DNA from: Clostridia bacterium
GTDB lineage: Bacteria > Bacillota > Clostridia > Oscillospirales > CAG-272
Assembly (NCBI GenBank): GCA_017537175.1
Contig: JAFYLH010000027.1
Location: 1 to 48,625, forward strand
Length of the DNA: 48,625 bases
Direction: 5' to 3'
The notes beneath the pieces were generated by a model. It had not been told where the DNA came from. It ran no database searches and saw only the letters and a program-made list of their open reading frames with translations. How positions within the stretch are numbered: the stretch's first letter is position 1; every line of letters starts with the position of its first letter. Shown here in pieces: positions 1-8,607 of this stretch. The position numbers were made by a program, and so were the translations under genes.

Positions 1-2952
1 GATTACGATCTCGCCGTTCTCGTTTGCATTTACTAACTTCTTGTACTGTGCATTAGGAGCGTTCTTAATGTTGTTAGCGGTGGTGTACTTACCAGCTGCA
101 TATCTGATGATGTAGAGGTCATCGAGGTTGCCGAAGGTAACGGTATCGCCATTCTGTGTAACAGTAGGAACCTTCTTTGCTACGTTGTAGTAGAAGTAGT
201 GCTTGTAGCCGTCATTGTACTCAACGATGATGGTAACTTCGCCTTCATTTCTGTACTGGATCATGTACTGCTCAGCATCCTTGATGGCTGTCTTGTTGTT
301 GAAGTAACGAACGGTTGCAGCCTTCTTGATGGACTCAACACTGGTGTGGTGACCGTAAGCAGTTCTGATGATCTTGATGTCGGGAATGTTAGTAATGATT
401 GCCTGGAGACCGTTCTCTACGAGTACAGGAGTTGTAACTGTGAGCTCGTGGTGGATTACGTCAAATGTACCGTCATTGTATCTGATAAGTACGGTGTAAT
501 CGCCGGGATCGGTCATGGTGTATGTGAAGTCGTGTGTGGTCTTAGCATAGTTACCAAGCTTAGTAGCAGATGCCTGATACTTGAATGCTGTGGAAGCCTT
601 GATCTCGCTGTAGGAGTTGAATGTACCCTTTGCAAGCCAAGCATCCTTGTAGTTTTCACCGAAATCGTTAACTGTAAGCTTTACACCGTAGGATGTAACA
701 TAAGGATTGATCTCGGTGAGGTTGTCATAGAGCCAGTACTGGCTGCCGTCGTTGAGTCTTACCCAGAAGGTGTACTCACCAACCCAGGGAAGGTCATATG
801 TCATTACGCCGTCAACAGTATAGTTCTTAACAACGGATGCGGAGAGAGTTACGTTCTTCTCTGCGTTCTTGATCTGTGTACCGGTTGTGTAGTGACCGAT
901 AGCAAATCTGATCTCCTTGATGTTGGTGATGTTCTTCATGGTAACTGTGTAGTTATTGAAGCCAACGATCTTGGGAGTGCCGTCATCGGGCTCAACCCAG
1001 TTGGGATCCTCTTCCCAAAGAGCTACTACGGGAACATCCATAGCTACTGCGAAGTAACCGTCATTCCAGTCGCCCTCGGTGAGAGTGTAAGCGTAAAGAT
1101 CCCAGTACCAGCCTGCGAAGAGGTAACCGTCCATGGTAGGAACGGGATAATCGATACCGGTAGCTTCCTTATAGTTATCGCCTGTATTGATACCGTACTC
1201 AAGAGCAACGCCTTCGGGCATTACACCGCCGTCGGGATCAAATATGATCTTCCAATCCTTACCTGTCTTGGGAACTACCTGATCTTCGGTAGCGCCGCAG
1301 AGAGTACATGTTCTGGTCTCAACACCTGCGGTGGTCTCGGTGGGCTCAACGGTAACAACCCATTCGCCCCACTCGTGTGTGCACTCGGTAGGAACGTCAG
1401 GATCTACGGGAGTACCTGTAGCGGGAATTTCGCGGGTCTCGGTAGCAGTACACTTCTCGTTCCAGGGAGTGTAAACGAAAGTACAAGCTCTGGTTTCAAC
1501 ACCGGGCTCGGTTTCGGTAGGCTCTGTAGTAACAGTCCACTCGCCCCAGGTATGGTCGATCATGGGGATAGACTCTACAACAGGACGGCAGTTACATACT
1601 GTACACTTCTGAGACTTAAGACCGCCTCTGAAGCATGTTGTACCCATCTCTTCTACCATTGCAGCGAGAGTATGGCCGGTAGCCTCAACCTTGTTGCGGA
1701 TCTCGATAGCGCCGCACTTGGTGCACTTGTAGAAGTCACCGCCGGGCTGAGTACAGTTAGCAGCCTGAGTCCAGCCTGCAGCATAGGAATGTGCACAGGT
1801 GTTTGCCTGACCTGCCCAGTTAGCAGCTGCAACACCGTTGATGGACTTAACTGTGTATGTACATCTGTGAGAGTACATAGAGGAGGAAGTATCGTTGATA
1901 GATACTGCACCTACTGTAACGTAACCCTTGGTAGCAGTCTTAAGACCGGAAAGGTCGATGTCTGCCTGAGCTGCGGTCATAGTGGAGAGATAGTTCTCGG
2001 TAGGAACGAGAGACTCGGTAATGTTATAGGTCTGGCTGTAGCCGTTAACATTAGCATCGGGGAAGTAACCAACATCGGTACCCTTGTAGTAGTCGATACC
2101 GTTGATGTTAACGATGTAACCGAGAACGTCGTCAGCTCTTACGTTAACTGTAAGACCGTTACGGAGGTCGATATCGTCATATGCTACAGAACAAGCTGTG
2201 TAGTCGGAGTTGGGAGTATCGGGATGGTTTCTTGCGGTGAAGGTCCATCTGTAACCAACCTGACCGTCGTTCTTGTTGATGTACTGACCGTCGTAGTAAA
2301 CGATGTCGATGGAGTCAGCGATAGGAGCGAGGTCTGCCTGCTGCTTCTTGATGTTAACACCAATGTAGAGAGCCTGACCCTCGGGAGTAGCATTCTTATC
2401 AGAAGCGGGGATACCTGCTTCCTGATCCTTGTTGAAGGGAATGAGGTTACGAAGACCGGACTTGTATGCAAGAGCTGCAGTATAGTTACCGGTAGACCAT
2501 GTGTTATCGGTTGCGTTGTAACCGCCGATTACTTCAGTAATGGGGGCCTCGGACCAGATAACGCCGATGGAGTTACCTGCACCTGCAGTGTCAACCATAG
2601 AGTCGAACTCGTCTGCTGTGAAAGCAACGGTGAGACCGTCAAGCTGGGTAGTAGCCTTGCTGGAAAGCACGGATGTACCGTAGCCTGCACGAAGCTGGCT
2701 GTATGTAGGTGTGTAAACCTGGATACCGCCGTTTACGTTCTTGAATGTGAAGTTATCAGTCTTAAGCTGATAGTTGTTGGATGCGGGCGCAAAGGGTGTC
2801 CATGTACCCTTGTTGTACTTAGCTGCCATAGCAGTCCAGTTTGCTGCAACTGTAGTGTCAACCGACATAGCTGCTGCAAAAGAGGAGATACCCATGGGGA
2901 TGAGCATCACGCATACAAGTACAAGCGCCAGAATTCTTTTTGCGTTTGTCAT
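1..2952 (-). CDS. Secreted multi-module surface protein (3' end beyond left edge)
   Basis: The frame is open from an ATG at 2952 to the window edge (984 codons), and comparison with the paralogues suggests about 25 codons are missing. AGGAGG lies just upstream of the ATG. Residues 1-28 form a signal peptide with basic MTNAKR, a hydrophobic core and an SSFAAA end. Residues about 30-380 are an unrecognised, Asn/Tyr-rich, probably beta-rich region. About 384-565 hold four degenerate Cys-pair repeat units, and about 566-648 an InlB/Listeria-Bacteroides-type repeat (motif GYLFAGWYWD). From about 662 onward come tandem modules nearly identical to those of the proteins at 3323-7816 and 36963-38708. 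Codon choice is strongly biased (AAC, AAG and TAC dominate), which suggests high expression. It was probably exported by Sec. The role is unknown; adhesin, matrix or S-layer-like function are possibilities. Confidence 0.85.
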   Translation of the reverse strand, partial: MTNAKRILALVLVCVMLIPMGISSFAAAMSVDTTVAANWTAMAAKYNKGTWTPFAPASNNYQLKTDNFTFKNVNGGIQVYTPTYSQLRAGYGTSVLSSKATTQLDGLTVAFTADEFDSMVDTAGAGNSIGVIWSEAPITEVIGGYNATDNTWSTGNYTAALAYKSGLRNLIPFNKDQEAGIPASDKNATPEGQALYIGVNIKKQQADLAPIADSIDIVYYDGQYINKNDGQVGYRWTFTARNHPDTPNSDYTACSVAYDDIDLRNGLTVNVRADDVLGYIVNINGIDYYKGTDVGYFPDANVNGYSQTYNITESLVPTENYLSTMTAAQADIDLSGLKTATKGYVTVGAVSINDTSSSMYSHRCTYTVKSINGVAAANWAGQANTCAHSYAAGWTQAANCTQPGGDFYKCTKCGAIEIRNKVEATGHTLAAMVEEMGTTCFRGGLKSQKCTVCNCRPVVESIPMIDHTWGEWTVTTEPTETEPGVETRACTFVYTPWNEKCTATETREIPATGTPVDPDVPTECTHEWGEWVVTVEPTETTAGVETRTCTLCGATEDQVVPKTGKDWKIIFDPDGGVMPEGVALEYGINTGDNYKEATGIDYPVPTMDGYLFAGWYWDLYAYTLTEGDWNDGYFAVAMDVPVVALWEEDPNWVEPDDGTPKIVGFNNYTVTMKNITNIKEIRFAIGHYTTGTQIKNAEKNVTLSASVVKNYTVDGVMTYDLPWVGEYTFWVRLNDGSQYWLYDNLTEINPYVTSYGVKLTVNDFGENYKDAWLAKGTFNSYSEIKASTAFKYQASATKLGNYAKTTHDFTYTMTDPGDYTVLIRYNDGTFDVIHHELTVTTPVLVENGLQAIITNIPDIKIIRTAYGHHTSVESIKKAATVRYFNNKTAIKDAEQYMIQYRNEGEVTIIVEYNDGYKHYFYYNVAKKVPTVTQNGDTVTFGNLDDLYIIRYAAGKYTTANNIKNAPNAQYKKLVNANENGEIVI

Positions 2953-2991
2953 TTGGAAAATGCCTCCTATAAAAAATTTTTCGATTATTAA

Positions 2992-3017
2992 AGGGAACTA
3001 AACTGCAAAAGTTCCCT
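2992..3017 (-). promoter_or_regulatory. 5'-leader hairpin upstream of the surface protein gene
   Basis: AGGGAACT and AGTTCCCT form an 8-bp perfect inverted repeat around a 10-nt loop. It lies between the promoter and the AGGAGG site of the gene starting at 2952. No U-run follows it, so it is not an intrinsic terminator. It may stabilise the mRNA or be a regulatory leader element. Confidence 0.5.
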
Positions 3018-3029
3018 AAAGATAGTTGA

Positions 3030-3058
3030 ATTATAACATAGCAAAGGTTTTTAATCAA
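3030..3058 (-). promoter_or_regulatory. Sigma-A-type promoter of the surface protein gene ending at the left edge
   Basis: On the minus strand TTGATT (3058-3053) is followed after exactly 17 bp by TATAAT (3035-3030), about 80 bp upstream of the ATG at 2952. Spacing and hexamers match the vegetative consensus well. Confidence 0.8.
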
Positions 3059-3144
3059 GAGGTTTTTAACTTTTGATTAACAGTAATTGAATTTTTTGAT
3101 AAAATGAACAATTTTGATATGCTCAAAATGTGCGAAATGACCAT

Positions 3145-3240
3145 ATCACCTGCGGTGATGCGATATATCTGCGATGCGATATTCCTTACGGAGCGATATG
3201 TACCGTGTACGCGATATGTTTGTCCCAAGGGACAAACGCG
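3145..3240. repeat. Array of short palindromes separated by GCGATAT heptamers
   Basis: Four copies of GCGATAT (3160-3166, 3176-3182, 3193-3199, 3211-3217) alternate with five small palindromes: ATCACC/GGTGAT (3145-3159), ATC/GAT (3167-3175), TCC/GGA (3183-3192), GTAC/GTAC (3200-3210) and GTTTGTCCC/GGGACAAAC (3218-3237). Loops are 2-4 nt. This is the main content of the 370-bp gene-free stretch 2953-3322, together with a promoter and a terminator. It resembles a REP/MITE-type non-coding element. It is not CRISPR, because the units are far too short. Confidence 0.75.
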
Positions 3241-3249
3241 TAAAAAAAA

Positions 3250-3282
3250 GAAGCATTTGACCCTTTTGGGGTCAAATGCTTC
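3250..3282 (-). terminator. Strong intrinsic terminator of the NAGPA-domain surface gene
   Basis: A 14-bp perfect stem (GAAGCATTTGACCC with its complement, 5-nt loop) is followed on the minus strand by eight consecutive T. It lies about 40 bp past the stop codon at 3323. Confidence 0.9.
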
Positions 3283-3322
3283 CTTAATTTTGCATTTGTA
3301 ATTTGTAATTTTGAATTACGGC

Positions 3323-6300
3323 TTATTCAATGTCAAGTACATAGAAGTTATACGAATCATCGTTATACTGTACCATGAAGCTCCATCTGCCGGTGGTAAG
3401 ACCGTCTATTGTGATCTCGCCGTTAGCATCGATGTCGGCAGTCTTCTTATACTGCATACCGGGAGCGTTCTTGATGTTGGTAGCGGTAGTATACTTACCG
3501 GGAGCATATCTGATGATATACATATCATCAAGATTACCGAAGGTAATTGTATCGCCCTCAAGAGTATAGGTGGGAACCTTCTTCTGTACATTGTAGTAGA
3601 AGTAGTGCTTGTAGCCGTCGTTATACTCAACGATGATGGTAACTTCACCTTCTTCACGGTACTGGATCATATACTCCTCTGCATCCTTGATCGCTGTCTT
3701 GTTGTTAAAGTAACGGACTGTGGATGCATTCTTGATATCAGCTACAGACTCATAGTGGCCGTAAGCGGTTCTTATGATCTTGATATCGGGAATATTTGTG
3801 ATAATAGCCTGGAGACCATTTTCTACAAGTACGGGAGTTGTAACGGTAAGGGTGTGATGAATTACATCGAAGCTGCCGTCATTGTATCTTATAAGTACTG
3901 TGTAGTCACCGGGATCTTCCATGGTGTATGTGAAGTCGTGGGTGGTCTTTGCGTAGTTTGCAAGCTTATTAGCGGAAGCCTGATACTTAAAGTCTGTACT
4001 TGCCTTTATCTCACTGTAGGAGTTGAATGTACCCTTTGCAAGCCAGGCATCCTTGTAGTTTTCGCCAAAGTCGTTGACTGTGAGCTTTACACCGTAAGAG
4101 GTTACATAAGGCTGAATGTTTGCTACCTCTGTGTAGAGGAAGTAGGAAGAACCGTCATTAAGTCTTACCCAGAAGGTATATTCGCCAATCCAGGGAAGAT
4201 CATAGGTCATAACACCGTCAACAGTGTACTTTGCCACGGTTGCAGAGTCCATGGTTACGTTCTGCTCAGCAGCCTTAACCTGGGAACCGGTGGTATATGT
4301 ACCGATTGCAAATCTGATTTCCTTGATGTTATTGATACCGTTAAGAGTAATTGTATAGTTTTCTACACCTGCAACAAGAGGAGCATCTGCAGAGAGCATG
4401 GGAACGTCACGGCTTTCGGTAGCCTGACAAGCTATACAGGTTCTGATCTCTGTACCAACAGAGGTTGTGGTAGGAGCTACAGTCTGTGTCCAGCCGCCCC
4501 ATGTATGACCGAGAGCTGCGGTTGCTGTAACGACTTCGTTGCCGCACTTGGAACAGGTCTCAACGCTCTTGCCTTCCTCGGTACAGGTAGGCTGGGTTGT
4601 GGATGTTACGCTGTAGCTGTGGCCTGTTGCGGGAGTGGTTGTTGTAACGGTATCACCGCAGCGAGAACAGGTCTTTACTGTCTTGCCTGCCGCTGTACAG
4701 GTAGCAGCGGTTGTAGATGTTACGGTATAATCGTGACCGAGAGCTGCTATTGTGGTTGTGGAGGTATCTCCGCAACGAGAGCAGGTCTTTACTGTCTTGC
4801 CTGCAGTTGTACAGGTTGCAGCTGTTGTTGTAGTTGTGTAGCTGTGTCCTGTTGCTGCGATCGCCTCGGTGTAGCTGTTACCACAGGAGCAGGTATAGGT
4901 TCTTACACCCGCAGTTGTACAGGTAGCAGCAGTTGTTACCTTAGAGGTATAGCTGTGGGTATGAGATGTCCACTGTGCCTTAAGGGTCACATCTGCACCG
5001 AAGGTGTAGGGCTGAGATCCCCAACCGTCAGTCCATACGTCAGAGGTTCCTGCAAGTGTGTTTTTCCAGCCGGTGAACTCATAGCCGCTCTTTGTGGGAA
5101 CGGGGAAGCCGCCGATAACGTCGGAGAACTTTTCGTCTGCAAGAAATTCATATGTGGTAGAGTAACCGGAGGGCATTTTACCGCCGTTTACATCAAATGT
5201 AAGGGTATATACCGTTTCGGTTTCGCTGATAAGCTCTGCATATGCAAGGCTGAGCCATACGCTCTGGCCGTTGTAGGTGCAGTGACCCCATCTGCCGCTT
5301 ACCTCGTATACCTCAACTACTGTTCCCTTTGCAACAGAACCCATAGAATCATAGGATGTGCCGGGGCCTGCACGGAGTGTAAGCCAGCTTGCGGTGGTGG
5401 AATATGTACCTGTGGGATAGTCACCTGCGTTGAGAGTCCATACTGCCTTGAAGGTTACATTTTCTTCAACTGCAAAGGTGTCACTCATATTGAGGGTATA
5501 ACCGTACTTTTCGCAGTACCAACCGGAGAGAGTATAGCCTTCCTTTGTAGCTGTGGGCATAGAGCCGATAGCTGCGGAATAGGACTGACCCTTTGTGATA
5601 GTATAGGTTGACGCACCGGAGAGTGTACCGCCGTTAGCGTTAAAGGTTATTGTGTAGCTACCCGTATCGGGGGTAGAGCTGCCATCCTCAGTCCAATGAG
5701 CATAAAGTGTTCTTGAAAGAGCGGTGGTAACAGCATCGTCTGAGGTTATCTGTGTGCCGCCGCTTGCCGCTGTGTACCAACCGTCAAAGGTATAGCCTGC
5801 ACGAACAGGGATAGGCATAGAACCGTAGTAGGTATTACGGATGGCGTACTTTTTAGCCTGAGTATTTGTACCGCCGTTGGCGTTGAAGTTAACGGTCTGA
5901 ATGGTGGGGGCTGAAGCTGCTGCCAATGTATTTGCCTCTGCAAGAGTAGACGCAAGACGGGCAGATCTGAGAATTACATAGTCGCCGTCCTTTACGGTAA
6001 CGCCGTTGGCCGCAAAGAGATACTGGAGGCGGACTGTGTTAAGTTTACCTGTATAAGAAGAGCTTGATGCAAGATGGATAATATACTTCTTGAAGCCTGC
6101 GTTACTGTACGCATTGTTGAAGCCCAATGATGTGGTCTCGCTTACACCCTTACGGCTGCCTGAAGTGTGATAAAGAGCCTGGAACGCAACACCCGAGGTG
6201 TCTGCGGTCACAATGGACATATCAAGGACAAGGTAAGGATAGTCGGATGTGGGAACATTATAGAAATACTCGCCGGAAAGAGCGGTATTTGCATTTTCGC

Positions 6301-7816
6301 TTGTTGCGTTAGGTAAGCCGTAGCTTATAGATACGGTAGGACCGTTCATATAATCGGTAACCTTAAGCTTTGCACCGCTTGAGGTTTTTTCAAGAGTGGT
6401 CTCTCCGAAGTTACCGAGCATCCTGAATGCATCGTCTGTTGCAAAGTAGAGGTTTGTAAGATCGATGGTATCATCGGGGAACTTGACCTCATATTTACCG
6501 ATATTGGTCTTCTTGGGACCTACAGAAAGAATAACAGAGTTAACTACACTTCTTGCAGAGCCGTCGGTGGGGTTATTTATAACCGCATAGCTGCCCGAGC
6601 TCTTGTCTACAAAGGTAGTGGATCCGCCGCCGTCAAGAATGAAAGCGGTGTTAAGATCCATATCGTCTGCAAAATCCCAATAGTCATTGAAGTCCATACC
6701 GCCGCGGCTGCCTGTGGTGCCGATGTCGTCGGTAATGAACAGTACCTTACCCGAGTTGGTAATACCAACGATGGTAGAGGGGTAGTTGTTGGTGGTGCCT
6801 GTTTCCCACTTTGCACCGTCAACTACAAAGGGCATATGTCCGCCTACTGCACAGTATACGTTCTGCCAGCCAGCAACGTTTCTGCCGTATCTTTCGCTTA
6901 CAGAGAAGTTAAGGGTAACAGAGTTGCCTACCGCAAAGCTGTTGAGAAGCAGGGTCTTGGAGCCTCTTGCTGTAAGGATAATGCGGTTAGCCTGCATTGT
7001 GGGGTTGGTGGAGGTAGAGGAGGAATAGATGCCTGTAACCGTACCGGTAATGGATGCACCGTGCTTTACGGTATAGTCATAATTTACATCGATAACTACC
7101 TCGTAGGCATCAGACTTTGCATAATTGTTAAGACAGCCCTTGTCGGTATATACAACAAGTGCGTTATTTGCAGGAAGTCTGTTAAGACCGTCACCTGCTA
7201 TAATGCTGCCCTTGGAATTGTTAGTAATGGAAATGTCAAGCTCGGGACAGCCGATCATGGGAACAGAGTCATTAGTCATACCAAATGACCAGAACTCGCC
7301 CTGATAGGGATCCTCCTGAGGCATATGGGCAGAGGTGATGATCTCACCGTTGTATACATTGAAGCCTCTGGGGAGGGTTACTGTTGTTGTAGCAACAGAG
7401 AAGGTGCTTGTCATCCAGAGGTCACCGTTGATAGCGGCGATGGCAGTCTTACCCTGACCGTTGTTTGTGTTGAAAGCCTTAACCGTGTTAAGAGTGGTCT
7501 GGGTATTATTTGCATAGGTCTTTTCGTTGGTTACATCCACATAGAGGTCTGACTGAGCGGGGTCAAACTCCAGGATGTGGAAGCTCTCTGTCTCATACTT
7601 TGATGAAGATGAGGTCTTTATACTGGTGCGTGTAACACCTGTATGGAGTGTTTTGGTGGTTCGTGATGTTTCACCGTTGAGCTTAGAGGCTATAGATGTT
7701 GCTGTCGTGTCGATCACAGCTTCACCGCTTACTCTGTCCGCAAAGCTCCACATGGTGAACATGGGAACGATCATAAGCAGAACGAGCAACATAGCCGAAA
7801 TACGCTTAAAGTTCAT
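3323..7816 (-). CDS. Secreted phosphodiester glycosidase (NAGPA)-domain multi-module surface protein
   Basis: This is 1497 aa from the ATG at 7816. That start follows AAAGGA with 8-nt spacing and gives a clean signal peptide (MNFKRISAMLLVLLMIVPMF). An in-frame ATG at 7834 has no such site. Residues about 70-435 match the NAGPA/phosphodiester glycosidase family (PF09992), with AAINGD near 128 and ILDGGGSTTF near 393-402. About 450-630 is an unassigned, beta-rich domain. Two InlB-type repeats lie at about 640-795 (GYTFDGWYTA, GYTLSGWYCE), an SH3b domain at about 800-865 (LTLRAGPGTSYDSMGSV), and another InlB-type repeat at about 870-950. Five Cys-pair repeats lie at about 955-1140 and four tandem C-terminal modules at about 1150-1497. 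It probably acts on phosphodiester-linked sugars of envelope polymers or host glycans. Its substrate is unknown. Confidence 0.87.
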   Translation of the reverse strand: MNFKRISAMLLVLLMIVPMFTMWSFADRVSGEAVIDTTATSIASKLNGETSRTTKTLHTGVTRTSIKTSSSSKYETESFHILEFDPAQSDLYVDVTNEKTYANNTQTTLNTVKAFNTNNGQGKTAIAAINGDLWMTSTFSVATTTVTLPRGFNVYNGEIITSAHMPQEDPYQGEFWSFGMTNDSVPMIGCPELDISITNNSKGSIIAGDGLNRLPANNALVVYTDKGCLNNYAKSDAYEVVIDVNYDYTVKHGASITGTVTGIYSSSTSTNPTMQANRIILTARGSKTLLLNSFAVGNSVTLNFSVSERYGRNVAGWQNVYCAVGGHMPFVVDGAKWETGTTNNYPSTIVGITNSGKVLFITDDIGTTGSRGGMDFNDYWDFADDMDLNTAFILDGGGSTTFVDKSSGSYAVINNPTDGSARSVVNSVILSVGPKKTNIGKYEVKFPDDTIDLTNLYFATDDAFRMLGNFGETTLEKTSSGAKLKVTDYMNGPTVSISYGLPNATSENANTALSGEYFYNVPTSDYPYLVLDMSIVTADTSGVAFQALYHTSGSRKGVSETTSLGFNNAYSNAGFKKYIIHLASSSSYTGKLNTVRLQYLFAANGVTVKDGDYVILRSARLASTLAEANTLAAASAPTIQTVNFNANGGTNTQAKKYAIRNTYYGSMPIPVRAGYTFDGWYTAASGGTQITSDDAVTTALSRTLYAHWTEDGSSTPDTGSYTITFNANGGTLSGASTYTITKGQSYSAAIGSMPTATKEGYTLSGWYCEKYGYTLNMSDTFAVEENVTFKAVWTLNAGDYPTGTYSTTASWLTLRAGPGTSYDSMGSVAKGTVVEVYEVSGRWGHCTYNGQSVWLSLAYAELISETETVYTLTFDVNGGKMPSGYSTTYEFLADEKFSDVIGGFPVPTKSGYEFTGWKNTLAGTSDVWTDGWGSQPYTFGADVTLKAQWTSHTHSYTSKVTTAATCTTAGVRTYTCSCGNSYTEAIAATGHSYTTTTTAATCTTAGKTVKTCSRCGDTSTTTIAALGHDYTVTSTTAATCTAAGKTVKTCSRCGDTVTTTTPATGHSYSVTSTTQPTCTEEGKSVETCSKCGNEVVTATAALGHTWGGWTQTVAPTTTSVGTEIRTCIACQATESRDVPMLSADAPLVAGVENYTITLNGINNIKEIRFAIGTYTTGSQVKAAEQNVTMDSATVAKYTVDGVMTYDLPWIGEYTFWVRLNDGSSYFLYTEVANIQPYVTSYGVKLTVNDFGENYKDAWLAKGTFNSYSEIKASTDFKYQASANKLANYAKTTHDFTYTMEDPGDYTVLIRYNDGSFDVIHHTLTVTTPVLVENGLQAIITNIPDIKIIRTAYGHYESVADIKNASTVRYFNNKTAIKDAEEYMIQYREEGEVTIIVEYNDGYKHYFYYNVQKKVPTYTLEGDTITFGNLDDMYIIRYAPGKYTTATNIKNAPGMQYKKTADIDANGEITIDGLTTGRWSFMVQYNDDSYNFYVLDIE

Positions 7817-7853
7817 AGTGATATATCCTTTCATAAAATTATTTTCCGGGTAT

Positions 7854-7882
7854 ATTATATCATTGTTCTATTGATTTTTCAA
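7854..7882 (-). promoter_or_regulatory. Promoter of the NAGPA-domain surface protein gene
   Basis: On the minus strand TTGAAA (7882-7877), a 17-bp spacer and TATAAT (7859-7854) lie 38 bp upstream of the ATG at 7816. The -35 box almost touches the rsmG stop, so this gene has its own promoter. Confidence 0.8.
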
Positions 7883-7890
7883 GGATTATT

Positions 7891-8607
7891 TTAAAGGGGC
7901 TTTTTTGATATTCTTGAATAGTGTCTGGGATAGGCTTTGGGTGTAGGTGTTTCCTTGTCAAAAACGAACACGGCTCTTGCCTGTGCTCCCTCTGCGGTGA
8001 TAAGATCCGGCTCCTTTGTTACCGTCACAGCAGCGCCTAACTTTTCGATTCCGTCGGCAGCCTCGCAAAGCTCCTCCTTGCCTATAGCCGCCTTGCAGGA
8101 GATGAATTTGCCGCCCACTCTTACAAGGGGAATGCAAAGCTCGGAGAGAATATTGAGCCTTGCCACCGCTCTTGCACAGACACAGTCGAACTTTTCTCTG
8201 TACTCCTCATTCTGTCCTATCTCCTCGGCTCTGGCGGAGAGGGTGGTTACATTGAGATTCAATTTGTCCGCCATAAGCGAAACAAACTTAAGCTTTTTCT
8301 CTGTAGAGTCAAGAGCTGTTATCCTAAGGTCGGGACGAACTATTGCCAGAGGCAGAGTGGGAAAGCCTCCGCCGCAGCCCACATCGCAAAGGGTCGCACC
8401 CTCGGGTATATATTCCTCTATAAGCAGAGAGTCGGCAAAGTGCTTTGCACAGGCTCCCGCCATATCGGTAACTGCGGTAAGGTTGACCTTCTCATTAAAG
8501 TCAACAAGCTCGTTATAAAGTATCTCGAACTTATCGGCATAGTCATTATATCTGCCGTCGGGGAAGTTTTTTGTCATTATGTCAAGATAAATTTCAGAAA
8601 AACTCAT
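7891..8607 (-). CDS. rsmG: 16S rRNA (guanine527-N7)-methyltransferase RsmG
   Basis: This is the 238-aa RsmG (GidB), which methylates G527 of 16S rRNA with SAM in the cytoplasm. The Rossmann SAM-binding motif DVGCGGGFPTLPLAI is near residue 70, and the family motif CARAVARL lies downstream. The start is the ATG at 8607, with GGGGAGG 6 nt upstream. A TTG 15 bp earlier (8622) lies on top of that ribosome binding site and is rejected. The ATG overlaps the mnmG TGA as ATGA, implying translational coupling in the classical mnmG-rsmG pair. Confidence 0.96.
   Translation of the reverse strand: MSFSEIYLDIMTKNFPDGRYNDYADKFEILYNELVDFNEKVNLTAVTDMAGACAKHFADSLLIEEYIPEGATLCDVGCGGGFPTLPLAIVRPDLRITALDSTEKKLKFVSLMADKLNLNVTTLSARAEEIGQNEEYREKFDCVCARAVARLNILSELCIPLVRVGGKFISCKAAIGKEELCEAADGIEKLGAAVTVTKEPDLITAEGAQARAVFVFDKETPTPKAYPRHYSRISKKPL

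Noticed and set aside
199..2991. Long plus-strand open frame of 930 codons
   Set aside because: It lies antisense to a gene with signal peptide, AGGAGG, promoter and paralogues. Strong codon bias removes stop codons from the opposite strand. Similar antisense frames at 3311-5611, 37245-38669 and 45777-47039 are rejected for the same reason.
3145..3240. CRISPR-like repeats
   Set aside because: The repeated unit is 7 bp, spacers are palindromes of 9-20 bp, and no cas genes are present.
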